DNA from: Fulvivirga marina
Lineage (GTDB): Bacteria; Bacteroidota; Bacteroidia; Cytophagales; Cyclobacteriaceae
DNA length: 64,000 nt
NCBI RefSeq assembly: GCF_016775155.1
Contig: NZ_JAEUGD010000058.1
Span: 75,733 to 139,732 of the forward strand
Direction: 5' to 3'
The notes beneath the pieces are model-generated. The model did no database searches, was not told where the DNA came from, and saw only the letters and a program-made list of their open reading frames with translations. The number at the start of each line of letters is the position of its first letter. The first letter of the stretch is position 1. A program made the translations under genes and the position numbers. Positions 17,512 to 26,746 of this stretch are shown here, piece after piece.

Positions 17512-18444
17512 ATGTTAAAACTCATATGTCCTTTTCTGCTGGAGTTGTTATGCAGTACCATGCTTTACGGTCAAAATACTGCAGATACTACTGCTCAACT
17601 TTTCGAGCCTGGCCTGATTTCTACGAAATACCCTAACCGTGACATCGCCATATCGACAGATGGCAATGAAGTGTTTTATACTTTGCAAAGCTATAAGCGT
17701 GAGGTCAGCGTTATTATGCGGCTGGTTAAAGTCAAAGGAAAGTGGTCAAAACCACAGGTTGCTTCATTCTCCGGACAACATGGCGACCTGGAGCCTGCAT
17801 TTTCTCCTGATGGCAAACGCTTGTATTTTGTAAGCAACCGTTCGGCAAATGGTACGACAAAGGAGGATTATGACATTTGGTATGTTGATAAAACCAATGA
17901 TAAATGGGGTGATCCTATAAACATTGGAACACCTGTTAATACCGAAGAAAATGAGTTTTACCCTTCGATTACCAGCAAGGGAGACCTATATTTTACAGCA
18001 GAATATGAAGACAACAAAGGCAAGGAAGACATCTACGTAAGTCGTTTGGTTAATGGAAAGTACACCAACCCAGAAAGCATTTCTGAGGCTGTTAACAGTA
18101 AAACCTATGAGTTCAATGCTTTTATAGTTCCAGACGAAAGCTATATTTTGTTCACCTCATATGGAAGACCTGACGATTTGGGTGGTGGGGACCTTTACAT
18201 AAGCTCAAAAAATGATCAGGGTGAGTGGTCTCCAGCCCGACATCTATCTCATTCTGTAAATTCTACCGCCCTGGATTATTGTCCATTTGTATCTGCTGAT
18301 AGTAAATACCTTTACTTCACCAGCGACAGAAGCTCCGTAACATCAGCAAGAGACTATAAGTCCATTATAAACATGATGGAAAGTATCGAAAATGGCTTCG
18401 ACAATGTTTACCGTATCAGTTGGGATAAAATTCTAAGCGAATAA
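17512..18444 (+). CDS. Secreted PD40 (WD40-like) beta-propeller protein
   Basis: 310 aa with signal peptide (cleavage after LYGQ near 21), then repeated blades of the TolB/PD40 type, e.g. LEPAFSPDGKRLYFVSNR and DYCPFVSADSKYLYFTSDR, with DIW or DIY motifs between. Such propellers in Bacteroidota are usually periplasmic or outer-membrane-attached and often accompany OmpA-type proteins. No peptidase or OmpA domain follows here, so it is a free propeller of unknown ligand. It follows the J protein by 31 bp and may be co-transcribed. Confidence 0.82.
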   Translation: MLKLICPFLLELLCSTMLYGQNTADTTAQLFEPGLISTKYPNRDIAISTDGNEVFYTLQSYKREVSVIMRLVKVKGKWSKPQVASFSGQHGDLEPAFSPDGKRLYFVSNRSANGTTKEDYDIWYVDKTNDKWGDPINIGTPVNTEENEFYPSITSKGDLYFTAEYEDNKGKEDIYVSRLVNGKYTNPESISEAVNSKTYEFNAFIVPDESYILFTSYGRPDDLGGGDLYISSKNDQGEWSPARHLSHSVNSTALDYCPFVSADSKYLYFTSDRSSVTSARDYKSIINMMESIENGFDNVYRISWDKILSE

Positions 18445-18514
18445 CCCAAGAGGTTAGCATACCTTCAGAAGCCCCCTTGCACAAATTTTTATTTGTCCTT
18501 TCACTTGCAGATTA

Positions 18515-18555
18515 ATGATACAAATATTGTAGCAATGCTACAATATTTGTATCAT
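18515..18555. promoter_or_regulatory. Large palindrome, candidate tandem operator for the HxlR regulator
   Basis: Perfect 19-bp arms (18515-18533 and 18537-18555) with 3 nt between. Each arm itself contains a near-symmetric 13-mer, TACAAATATTGTA at 18519-18531 and TACAATATTTGTA at 18539-18551, whose centres are 20 bp apart (about two helical turns). It lies 115 bp before the HxlR start. There is no T tail, so an operator is more likely than a terminator. Confidence 0.6.
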
Positions 18556-18670
18556 CGCAAAAGCATTACCAGTATCGGTGAGTAAAGAAAATTTCAGAAA
18601 ACCAAGGTTATACTATTTGGAACCAGCAGGTTCAAAATTTTTAAATAATAGCCAGACACATACAAGGCAT

Positions 18671-18994
18671 ATGAAAATACCCAAACCAGGTGCTCCGGTT
18701 AGAGGCTCCAAATCCGGCCAGCCCATCATGGCACTGTTTGACCTGCTCGGCCGCAGTTGGGCCATGGGTGTAATATGGAACCTCAACCGAGGTCCATGTA
18801 CTTTCAGAGAATTACAAACACGGTGTAACATGGTGTCCCTTACTACCTTGAATAGCCGGTTAAAAGAACTTACCGAGGCATACCTGATTGAAAGATGTCT
18901 GGAAGGGTACCAATTGACTTCTTCAGGAGAAGAACTTTTCTCACTACTCAGCCCCTTAGGTAAGTGGTCAGGAAAATGGGCTGAAAAATTCTGA
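18671..18994 (+). CDS. HxlR-family transcriptional regulator
   Basis: 107 aa of winged helix-turn-helix. Typical features: an opening Pro/Lys segment, ALFDLLGRSWAMGVIWNL, the GPCTFRELQ turn, SLTTLNSRLKELTEAYLIER and a wing with YQLTSSGEELF. The usual HxlR N-terminal Cys is absent, so a thiol redox sensor is unlikely. The start is placed at the ATG at 18671, matching the family length; a longer GTG frame from 18578 would run just downstream of the palindrome. Its stop lies 10 bp before nudC, so the two form an operon. Autoregulation through the palindrome is inferred. Confidence 0.88.
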   Translation: MKIPKPGAPVRGSKSGQPIMALFDLLGRSWAMGVIWNLNRGPCTFRELQTRCNMVSLTTLNSRLKELTEAYLIERCLEGYQLTSSGEELFSLLSPLGKWSGKWAEKF

Positions 18995-19004
18995 ATACTA
19001 CATT

Positions 19005-19934
19005 ATGGAAATGAAATTATATTATTGCCACAACCAAATTGACAGAGCAGGAAACCTTAGAAAAGATGAGGTCTGGCTCTCCGGTCAGCTGAAATCACCA
19101 CAAGCCTTACTTATGCCCTATTGGCGTAGCAAGAGCCTATTATCTGCAGACCACTCAAGTCTTGGCTACCTCTTGCTCCGGCAATCCGAACATGTTTTTT
19201 CAGCGGCCTCTGAAACCATATTTCTCGGACTAGACAATGACAGGCCAATATTTGCTGCAGACCTTTCCTGTCATGAATTAGAAGAAGCATCACAACTGGT
19301 GGGTATCGGTGAATTTCAGGATTTACGAAAGGTAGCTCCCCAACTATCACAGGAGCAGGCATCATTGGCTGCCTACGCCAGAGGACTAATGCAATGGCAC
19401 AAGTCACATGCATTTTGCAGCCACTGCGGGTCTCGGTCAGCGGTGATACAGGGTGGCCATGCAAGAGAATGTGCTAATGAAGCCTGCAAGACCATGTGCT
19501 TTCCCCGACTTGACCCAGCTATCATCACACTTATAGAGCATATCCCTGAACATGGCGATCCAGTATGCCTATTGGGTGTTCATGATACGCCTTCGGGCAG
19601 ATTCTGTACAACACTGGCAGGCTTTGTAGAACCGGGTGAGACGCTGGAAGGTGCTGTAGAAAGAGAAATGATGGAAGAGGTTGGGCTTGTCGTAAAAGAT
19701 ATCCGCTATGTGGCCTCTCAACCCTGGCCTTTTCCTGCTTCAATCATGATCGGATTTACCGCAAAAAGTGACTCTCTAAAATTCACGCTGGATAAGGATG
19801 AAGTTCCTAACGCAGCCTGGTTTACGGCCAAAGAATTGCTGGACGCCTCTAAAGCTAAAAAATTCAGCTTATCAAAGACAGACTCCATCGCACGTTTTCT
19901 TATAGAAAACTGGATTTATAAAAACATCAGTTAA
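19005..19934 (+). CDS. nudC: NAD(+) diphosphatase NudC
   Basis: 309 aa. The middle zinc ribbon uses Cys 138, 141, 156 and 161 (CSHCG ... CANEAC). The Nudix box at 206-228 is complete, with GFVEPGETLEG and REMMEEVGL. It is followed by SQPWPFP (238-244), the motif that distinguishes NADH pyrophosphatases. The enzyme cuts NAD(H) to NMN(H) and AMP and in other bacteria also removes NAD caps from RNA. Cytosolic. Co-transcribed with the HxlR regulator, suggesting regulated NAD turnover. Confidence 0.93.
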   Translation: MEMKLYYCHNQIDRAGNLRKDEVWLSGQLKSPQALLMPYWRSKSLLSADHSSLGYLLLRQSEHVFSAASETIFLGLDNDRPIFAADLSCHELEEASQLVGIGEFQDLRKVAPQLSQEQASLAAYARGLMQWHKSHAFCSHCGSRSAVIQGGHARECANEACKTMCFPRLDPAIITLIEHIPEHGDPVCLLGVHDTPSGRFCTTLAGFVEPGETLEGAVEREMMEEVGLVVKDIRYVASQPWPFPASIMIGFTAKSDSLKFTLDKDEVPNAAWFTAKELLDASKAKKFSLSKTDSIARFLIENWIYKNIS

Positions 19935-20136
19935 ACTTCTTAAGTTTATAAACCTGAGCAGTTCATGACCATAAACCCTGCAAGGTTTTTTAGGAATTTT
20001 GCGTTTGAACAACCGCAAAACGTAAAGGAATATACATCCCATCACACAACTGTCTGGAACAAACCTATCGCCATTCCGTTCTATGTGAGGTAACAACCTG
20101 TCAATAATTATTTACTAATCTTTGAAGAGTGTTAAA

Positions 20137-20763
20137 ATGAATAACCAAGAAGGATATAACAACTGGGCAGCTACTTATGATACTGTAGCGAATAAGACCA
20201 GAGACCTGGAAGCTGAAGTGCTAAGAAAGATACTAACCGGACGTAAATTCAATCACATATTAGAAGCAGGATGTGGAACTGGAAAGAATACTCGCTGGCT
20301 TGCATCCCTCACCAACAACTTAACAGCTTTCGATCTTTCTGAAGAAATGATGGATAAGGCTCGCAAGAAAGTAAGCGATACAAATGTAACTTTTCAACAA
20401 GTTGATCTCACTCAAAGTTGGCCTGAACTGCCCCAACCTGCAGACCTTATTGTCTCCAGTCTCGTACTTGAGCATATCGAACATCTCGATTTCATCTTCA
20501 AACAAGCTAATATCGCTCTGGCAAATGGTGGGCTTTTTTACATCTGTGAACTACATCCCTTTAAACAATACTCCGGAAGTAAAGCCAGGTACGAGACAGA
20601 TGAGCGCCTGGTGGTGCTGAAGTGTTTCACTCACCACTTGTCTGACTTTATAAAAGCAGCAGGAAAGCAAGGGTTCTCGCTAACGGAAGTAGATGAGTGG
20701 TTTGATACTGACAGACAAAATGAAATACCTCGCCTAGTGTCTTTTGTTTTTAGAAAAATCTAG
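20137..20763 (+). CDS. Class I SAM-dependent methyltransferase
   Basis: 208 aa with motif I LEAGCGTGKNT (about 43-53), an acidic end of strand 2 (TAFDLSEEMM) and motif IV-like PADLIVSSLVLEHIEH. UbiE/Methyltransf_11 type; substrate unknown. The ATG at 20137 (MNNQEGYNNWAATYD) fits the family N-terminus; the TTG five codons earlier is less likely. Single gene, 200 bp after nudC. Confidence 0.85.
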   Translation: MNNQEGYNNWAATYDTVANKTRDLEAEVLRKILTGRKFNHILEAGCGTGKNTRWLASLTNNLTAFDLSEEMMDKARKKVSDTNVTFQQVDLTQSWPELPQPADLIVSSLVLEHIEHLDFIFKQANIALANGGLFYICELHPFKQYSGSKARYETDERLVVLKCFTHHLSDFIKAAGKQGFSLTEVDEWFDTDRQNEIPRLVSFVFRKI

Positions 20764-20896
20764 AATGAGAGCACCCTTAAAAGCTCTGAACAACTAAACT
20801 CACCCGCTGTTGAGTTTCGACCTGATCCACAACAGGAGATACTTTAATAAAGAAGTAACCGCTGTTTCCGTTTCTCCACCAATCAGAAAAAAACAA

Positions 20897-20920
20897 GGGC
20901 CGTATCTTACAATACGGCCC
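20897..20920 (-). terminator. Intrinsic terminator of the first M43 protease gene
   Basis: Perfect 9-bp arms GGGCCGTAT (20897-20905) and ATACGGCCC (20912-20920) with a 6-nt loop. On the minus strand they are followed by TTG and a run of seven T. Confidence 0.85.
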
Positions 20921-20953
20921 TCATAACTACTACTACTTATATTCTTAAGGTGA

Positions 20954-23491
20954 TTATTTCACCAATAACTTCTTAGTTTGGTTCATGTCTTTTCCTCTGA
21001 TCACAACATGATACAGTCCTTTTTTCAAGCTACTGATATCAATAGTCTCGTCGTGCGATCCACTTACTTGAGATATAGTTTGCTTATAAACAGAACGTCC
21101 CATTGCATCAAAGATGCTTAAATCAACATCCTGAACATCTCCGGCTACTGAGAAATGAACAGTAGTGTAAGTAAATGCAGGGTTAGGGAATAATCCAATA
21201 TCAGACATATCAGCAGCCTGAACTGATCTTGCAGATCCGCCAACCACTACTGTATAATCTTCTACTTCACCATAAGTGAATGTCTCACAAGATGTAGGAT
21301 CTGCATTATATTTCATAGAAACTCTCATTCTTGTAGCACCTGAAAGAGCACTTGAAGGAATAGTAAAGCTTCCACTTACTGATGAAGCATTTGTTCTGCT
21401 TCTGCTATATACCTGCTCACCGGCATCAGCAAAGTCACCATCCTGATTGTAATCGATCCATACACCATAAGCTTCTCTGTAAACAGTTCCTGCCCATGCT
21501 GGAGTTATTGTTATAGTGTAGCTAGAACCTTTACTCACTGAAGTTGACTGTGAAGTGAAGTCAGCATAACCTCCGTTTGAACCAGAGTTATTGTTAATGC
21601 TTCCAATCTGTACACTTTGAATCCACTCATCGCTAGTATTGTTTCCTTTTGAATCGCAGTATGTGATGCTATTAGAAAGTGTAGTAACACTCACTGAGCT
21701 AGCAGGAGACTCATTTCCAGCAGCATCCTTAGCTCTTACAGCAATAGTATAAGTAGTGCTGGCAGTAAGTCCGGTAATTGTACTTGATGTAGAAGTTGTA
21801 GATCCGTTCAATGATCCATTCACATACACATCATATCCCGTTACACCAACATTGTCAGTTGACGCTGTCCATGATACAGTTGCTGAAGTTTGAGTTACAC
21901 CTGATGCAGAAAGGTTACCAGGAGCAGTAGGAGCCTGCGTATCAGAACCACTACCTTCAGTACAATAGTTTACAGATTCTGAAGAACCGAAGCTTCCACC
22001 TGTAGCTATTACGTTGTTGCTCGCATCTCTCAAAGTGTATGATCCGTTACCATATGAGCAGCAGATACCGTCACCGTATGAGTCGTTGATAGTAAATGTG
22101 TAAGCACCAGCTCCAACATTAAAAGTTTCTGTTATTGTAGCACCTTTTGTAGAGTAACCACTACCAGAAGCTACAGTGCTACCACCTGAAGTTACAGACC
22201 AGCTGGTCTCTGCAGGGTAGTCATCAAACACTAAAGTTAAAGTAACCGGACCTGCGTAGCAGTTGCTGCCAGTTGTTGTTACAGTGATTTCTGAAGAGTA
22301 TGCGCCACTGCCACTTGCGCAGTTAGCTCTTACTTTACATGCATAAGCTGTACCTGCTGTAAGGCCAGTAAAAGTTCTTGAAGTACCTGCAACTGTAGTT
22401 ACAGTACCACCTACACTTACATCGTAAGAAGCTGCTCCTGAAACAGCGTTCCATGAAAGTGTAAAACTATTATCTGCAATATTTGATGAAGCCAACCCTG
22501 AAGGTGCTGCCAAAGAACATCCTCCAGTAGAAGAACCAAGATTTTCTCTTGCACCACCTGGCTCAAAGATAGCATCTACTCTAGCCTTCTGGCCTGCAGT
22601 AAACATAAACATACAAGCATCATCAACATAGTCCATGTAGTTCATGAACATATCGCTAGTAAAACCTCCATTGTTAGTACAAGATTTTGAAGGGTAGTTA
22701 GGGCATCCGTAGTTAGGAGCTGATGCAGTTGGAGTATCTGATACAAAGTCATCAACATTACAGTTACCGTCTCCCCAGATGTGTCTCAGGTTAAGGTAGT
22801 GACCTACTTCGTGAGTTGCAGTACGACCTTTGTCAAAAGGAGCACTCAGGTAAAATGTTTCACCAACAGGCTCTTTATCTTTGCTACCACAGTACTGAGG
22901 TGAGAATACTACACCGTCAGTAGATGCCGGACCACCAGGAAACTGAGCGTATCCTAAGATACCGCCACCAATGTTACAGATCCACATGTTCATGTTATGA
23001 GCAGGGTCTATTGGATCTACACCACCTTGAGATGATTTTTTCATATCATCGTTAGTTCCCCATGAGGTTCTTGTGCTAGATTTTCTAGTGATCTGAGATA
23101 AAGAGAATTCAATCTGCATATCAGTAGCAGTAAATTCTGCAGGCACACCACTCACATCGCTATTCAGTTTGCGAAAATCTTCATTCAAAACATCAATCTG
23201 AGACTGGATCTGAGCATCGCTAATGTTCTCCTGAGAATTACTATAGATAACATGTACAATTACAGGGATAGTAAGTACTCCGGTTCTGGCTTGAGCCATT
23301 CCCTTGCTTTTTCTTTGTAAAAATTCCCTGGTGTGTTGTTCGATTTGCTTTCTTTTCTCAGCAATCTTGGGGTTGTCATTTTGCTTCTCAAGCAATTCCT
23401 GAGCAGCACAGTTTCTGACTGGTCCTACTTGCGCATAAGTAGAATATACGCTGCATAGAACCATGCAGGTAATTAGTAAACGTTTTAACAT
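20954..23491 (-). CDS. Secreted M43 (cytophagalysin-type) metalloprotease with FN3, GEVED and T9SS sorting domains
   Basis: 845 aa. A signal peptide (about 1-20) is followed by a pappalysin/M43 catalytic domain with zinc motif HEVGHYLNLRH (227-237) and the Met-turn MNYMDY (about 283-288). Then come a fibronectin III domain (about 328-408), an unnamed beta domain with SYGDGICC (about 410-512), a second FN3 (about 518-605), a GEVED domain (about 609-750) and a type IX sorting tail (765-845, LFPNPA...KKGLYHVVIRG...KLLVK). The zinc motif has Asn where M43 normally has Gly. Predicted to cross the inner membrane by Sec and the outer membrane by the T9SS, then act on extracellular protein. Paralogue of the next gene, which lacks the second FN3. 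Confidence 0.92.
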   Translation of the reverse strand: MLKRLLITCMVLCSVYSTYAQVGPVRNCAAQELLEKQNDNPKIAEKRKQIEQHTREFLQRKSKGMAQARTGVLTIPVIVHVIYSNSQENISDAQIQSQIDVLNEDFRKLNSDVSGVPAEFTATDMQIEFSLSQITRKSSTRTSWGTNDDMKKSSQGGVDPIDPAHNMNMWICNIGGGILGYAQFPGGPASTDGVVFSPQYCGSKDKEPVGETFYLSAPFDKGRTATHEVGHYLNLRHIWGDGNCNVDDFVSDTPTASAPNYGCPNYPSKSCTNNGGFTSDMFMNYMDYVDDACMFMFTAGQKARVDAIFEPGGARENLGSSTGGCSLAAPSGLASSNIADNSFTLSWNAVSGAASYDVSVGGTVTTVAGTSRTFTGLTAGTAYACKVRANCASGSGAYSSEITVTTTGSNCYAGPVTLTLVFDDYPAETSWSVTSGGSTVASGSGYSTKGATITETFNVGAGAYTFTINDSYGDGICCSYGNGSYTLRDASNNVIATGGSFGSSESVNYCTEGSGSDTQAPTAPGNLSASGVTQTSATVSWTASTDNVGVTGYDVYVNGSLNGSTTSTSSTITGLTASTTYTIAVRAKDAAGNESPASSVSVTTLSNSITYCDSKGNNTSDEWIQSVQIGSINNNSGSNGGYADFTSQSTSVSKGSSYTITITPAWAGTVYREAYGVWIDYNQDGDFADAGEQVYSRSRTNASSVSGSFTIPSSALSGATRMRVSMKYNADPTSCETFTYGEVEDYTVVVGGSARSVQAADMSDIGLFPNPAFTYTTVHFSVAGDVQDVDLSIFDAMGRSVYKQTISQVSGSHDETIDISSLKKGLYHVVIRGKDMNQTKKLLVK

Positions 23492-23919
23492 GCAATTTAT
23501 GGTTTAGGTTAATTAATGGATTACTATTTTGGATTGTAATGTATGAAATAACATCCACCTTCTGACTAGAGATGTAAAGAGAGGGTACTTCTTTAAAACT
23601 TCCTAAGATTGATGTCATTTAAAGATCGATTCAAGAATTAGTTCCGCTATTTACAAAAATATATCCTTGAAATCAAAAGAAAATTTCAACATTTTGAAAT
23701 AAATGGAAACTTTATTCATGTCACTCAATTTTTTACAGAATTATTCATACTAGCAGTTTAAATAACTTACTCTCCAAACAAAATAAATCATGTTACCATC
23801 AATCATGTTAGCTTCATTAGAACGATATTATAGTGCCTCGGCATGAAACTGAACTGGTATATAAAAAAAAAGCTGCCCAGCCCTAACTGCGCAGCCCTAA
23901 CTGAATCATTTTCCCCTAA
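23492..23919. other. Intergenic region between the two protease genes
   Basis: Holds the upstream region of the 20954-23491 gene and the terminator of the next one. The stretch 23646-23700 is clearly similar to 26347-26400, upstream of the paralogue (shared core CTATTTACAAAAATATA), so the duplication included the promoter region. No gene seen. Confidence 0.6.
23872..23895 (-). terminator. Intrinsic terminator of the second M43 protease gene
   Basis: Arms GCTGC (23872-23876) and GCAGC (23891-23895) with possible inner pairs, followed on the minus strand by nine T. Confidence 0.7.
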
Positions 23920-26190
23920 TTATTTCACTAATAATTTCTTAGTATGATTAATATCTCTTCCTCTGATCACCACATGATACAGACCTTTCTCCAGGCTACT
24001 AATATCAATGGTTTCATCATGTGATCCGCTTACCTGAGAAATGATTTGGCGATAGACGGAGCGGCCCATCGAATCGAAGACAGTTAAATCGACATCCTGA
24101 CTGTCTCCAGCTATAGAGAAACGAACTGTAGCATGGGTAGTATATGCAGGGTTAGGGTACAGTCCCACATCGGACTTCTCAGCAACCTGAACAGACCTAG
24201 CCGTCCCGCCTACAACTATGGTGTAATCCTCTACTTCACCATAGCTAAATATTTCACAAGATGTAGAGTTGCCATTATATTTCATAGAAACTCTCATTCG
24301 GGTTGCACCAGAAAGCGCACTTGAAGGAACAGTGAAACTTCCGCTTATAGAAGTCGAAGTGGTTTTATTTCTGCTGTAAACCTGCTCTCCTGGATCAGCA
24401 AAATCACCATCCTGATTATAATCTACCCAAACAGTATAAGCTTCACTATAAACAGTGCCTGCCCATGCCGGCGTGATAGTAATGTTATAGCTTGAACCTG
24501 GGTTTACTGAGGTTGACAGTGAAGTAAAATCAGCATATCCACCATTTGAGCCAGAGTTATTATTAATGCTTCCTATCTGCACACTTTGTATCCATTCATC
24601 ACTAGTGCTATTACCCTTTGAATTACAATAAACAGGTGCAGAGGTATCATTGCCCTCAGTACAATAATTTACAGACTCTGAAGAACCGAAGTCTCCTCCT
24701 GTTGCAATTACATTGTTATTGGCATCTCTCAAAGTATAAGATCCATTGCCATTCGAGCAACAAATACCATCACCATAAGAGTCATTGATGGTAAATGTAT
24801 ATGCGCCTCCTCCAACATTAAATGTCTCTGTAATCGTATCGCCTTTTTTATTATAACCACTACCCGAAGCAACAGTGCTCCCACCTGATATTACCGTCCA
24901 GCTTGTTTCAGAAGGATAATTATCAAGCACAAGCGTCAAAGTAACAGGACCGACAGCACAGCTACCACCTGTTGTAGTCACTGTGATTGAAGAAGAATAT
25001 GCTCCATTGCCACTATCACAATTAGCTCTTACCTTACACGTATAGGCTGTACCCGCAGTAAGCCCGGTCAAGGTTCTTGAAGTACCTGAAACTGTAGTTA
25101 CCGTTCCGCCTACATTTACGTCATAAGAAACCGCTCCGGAAACAGCGTTCCAGGAAAGCGTAAAGCCGTTATCTCCAATATTTGAGGAAGCCACCCCTGA
25201 AGGCGCTGCCAAAGAACATCCTCCTGTAGAGGAGCCCAGTTCTGCTCTTGCACCGCCCGGCTCCAGAACAGCGTCTACTCGGGCTTTCTGGCCAGCAGTA
25301 AACATGAACATACAAGCATCATTAACATAGTCCATGTAGTTCATGAACATGTCACTGGTAAAACCTCCATTGCTACTGCATGATTTTGAAGGGTAACTTG
25401 GACAATTATAATTAGGAGCTGTCGCTGTGGGAGTGTCAGACACAAAGTCATCAACACTACAGTCACCGTCTCCCCAGATATGTCTCAGGTTAAGATAGTG
25501 ACCTACTTCATGGGTTGCTGTACGGCCTTTATCAAAAGGCGCACTTAGATAGAAAGTCTCTCCTGCCGGCTGCTTATCCCGGCTACCACAGAATTGTGGA
25601 GAAAAAACAACGCCATCAGTGGCCGCAGGCCCTCCCGGAAATTGAGCATACCCAAGAATATCATTGCCTATGTTACAGATCCACATATTCATATTATGCG
25701 CGGGATCTACAGGATCTACACCTCCCTGAGATGATCTTTTCATAGCATCATTTGTGCCCCAAGATGTTCTGGTACTCGACTTTCTGGTAATCTGAGACAG
25801 GGAAAACTGGATTTGCATATCAGTAGCAGTAAACTCTGAAGGTACTCCACTTACATCACTGTTCACCTTACGGTAATCCTCATTCAAAACATCGATCTGA
25901 GACTGAATCTGTGCATCGCTAATGTTCTCCTGAGCATTACTATAAATAACATGTACAATTACAGGGATAGTGAGTACACCTGTTCTTGCCTGCCCTATTC
26001 CCTTATCTTTTCTTCGTAAAAAATCTCTGGTGTGTTGCTCAATCAGATTTCTCCTCTCTGCAATTTTCGGATTGCTATTTTGCTCCTCAAATACTTCCTG
26101 AGCTGCGCATTTTCTCACAGGCCCCACTTGTGCATAAGTAGAATACGTACTACACAATGCCATGAAAAAAACAAGTAAATGTTTCAACAT
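23920..26190 (-). CDS. Secreted M43 metalloprotease paralogue with T9SS sorting domain
   Basis: 756 aa, with the same order as the downstream paralogue: signal peptide, M43 catalytic domain with HEVGHYLNLRH at 227-237, one FN3 (about 328-408), the SYGDGICC beta domain, GEVED and the T9SS tail (LYPNPA...KKLLVK). The second FN3 is missing: the sequence passes directly from YCTEGNDTSAP to VYCNSKGN. Length differs by 89 residues, the size of one FN3. Catalytic domains are very similar between the two. Tandem arrangement on the same strand points to a local duplication followed by FN3 loss or gain. Own terminator and upstream region, so probably transcribed separately. Confidence 0.92.
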   Translation of the reverse strand: MLKHLLVFFMALCSTYSTYAQVGPVRKCAAQEVFEEQNSNPKIAERRNLIEQHTRDFLRRKDKGIGQARTGVLTIPVIVHVIYSNAQENISDAQIQSQIDVLNEDYRKVNSDVSGVPSEFTATDMQIQFSLSQITRKSSTRTSWGTNDAMKRSSQGGVDPVDPAHNMNMWICNIGNDILGYAQFPGGPAATDGVVFSPQFCGSRDKQPAGETFYLSAPFDKGRTATHEVGHYLNLRHIWGDGDCSVDDFVSDTPTATAPNYNCPSYPSKSCSSNGGFTSDMFMNYMDYVNDACMFMFTAGQKARVDAVLEPGGARAELGSSTGGCSLAAPSGVASSNIGDNGFTLSWNAVSGAVSYDVNVGGTVTTVSGTSRTLTGLTAGTAYTCKVRANCDSGNGAYSSSITVTTTGGSCAVGPVTLTLVLDNYPSETSWTVISGGSTVASGSGYNKKGDTITETFNVGGGAYTFTINDSYGDGICCSNGNGSYTLRDANNNVIATGGDFGSSESVNYCTEGNDTSAPVYCNSKGNSTSDEWIQSVQIGSINNNSGSNGGYADFTSLSTSVNPGSSYNITITPAWAGTVYSEAYTVWVDYNQDGDFADPGEQVYSRNKTTSTSISGSFTVPSSALSGATRMRVSMKYNGNSTSCEIFSYGEVEDYTIVVGGTARSVQVAEKSDVGLYPNPAYTTHATVRFSIAGDSQDVDLTVFDSMGRSVYRQIISQVSGSHDETIDISSLEKGLYHVVIRGRDINHTKKLLVK

Positions 26191-26746
26191 ACAATTGGTT
26201 TTTAGGTTTAGAAATAATTAAAATGGTTGATTTAATTATATGGGGTATGTATCAATTTCAACTCAACAGCTTAAGGGTGGGGCGTTCTTTAAAACTTTTA
26301 AAAGACTGATATCAACTGCTGATTGATCCGAGAATTAATACGACGCGCTATTTACAAAAATATACACTCAGAATCAAAATAAAATTTTAACATTTCAGAT
26401 AAAACAAAAATTTTATTCTTAATTCTAAATTAATACAGTATTGTTCATACTCAATTTGTCTATATAAGTTGGTAAACAACTAGCCGGGCAAGTAAAAATC
26501 GACAGCAAATGGGTCACGCAGAAATAATTCAGACCAAAAGAACGCTTTGAACGTAAAGAATGTGTCATCAAGTTGTTTAATGAAAAATTATTTGCCAACG
26601 ACTATACCATCATATATATTGCGATACTTTTCTTAAACCCGACTATAAGGACACCTTTACTTAAATCAGTATTATGCCTGAATCCAAACAACAATGTTTG
26701 AAACAAAATATTATCATTAATGTTCTAAGGCAAGACAAGAGAATAA
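26191..26746. other. Divergent intergenic region between the proteases and the carotenoid cluster
   Basis: About 556 bp, AT-rich. 26347-26400 resembles 23646-23700 and is the upstream region of the protease paralogue. Nothing coding is seen. The right part must contain the start signals of the MerR-type regulator, but no clear TTG/TAnnTTTG pair was found. Confidence 0.5.

Noticed and set aside
20954-26190. Tandem FN3/GEVED repeats as a CRISPR or phage tail signal
   Set aside because: The repeats are protein domains of secreted proteases; no short spaced DNA repeats are present.
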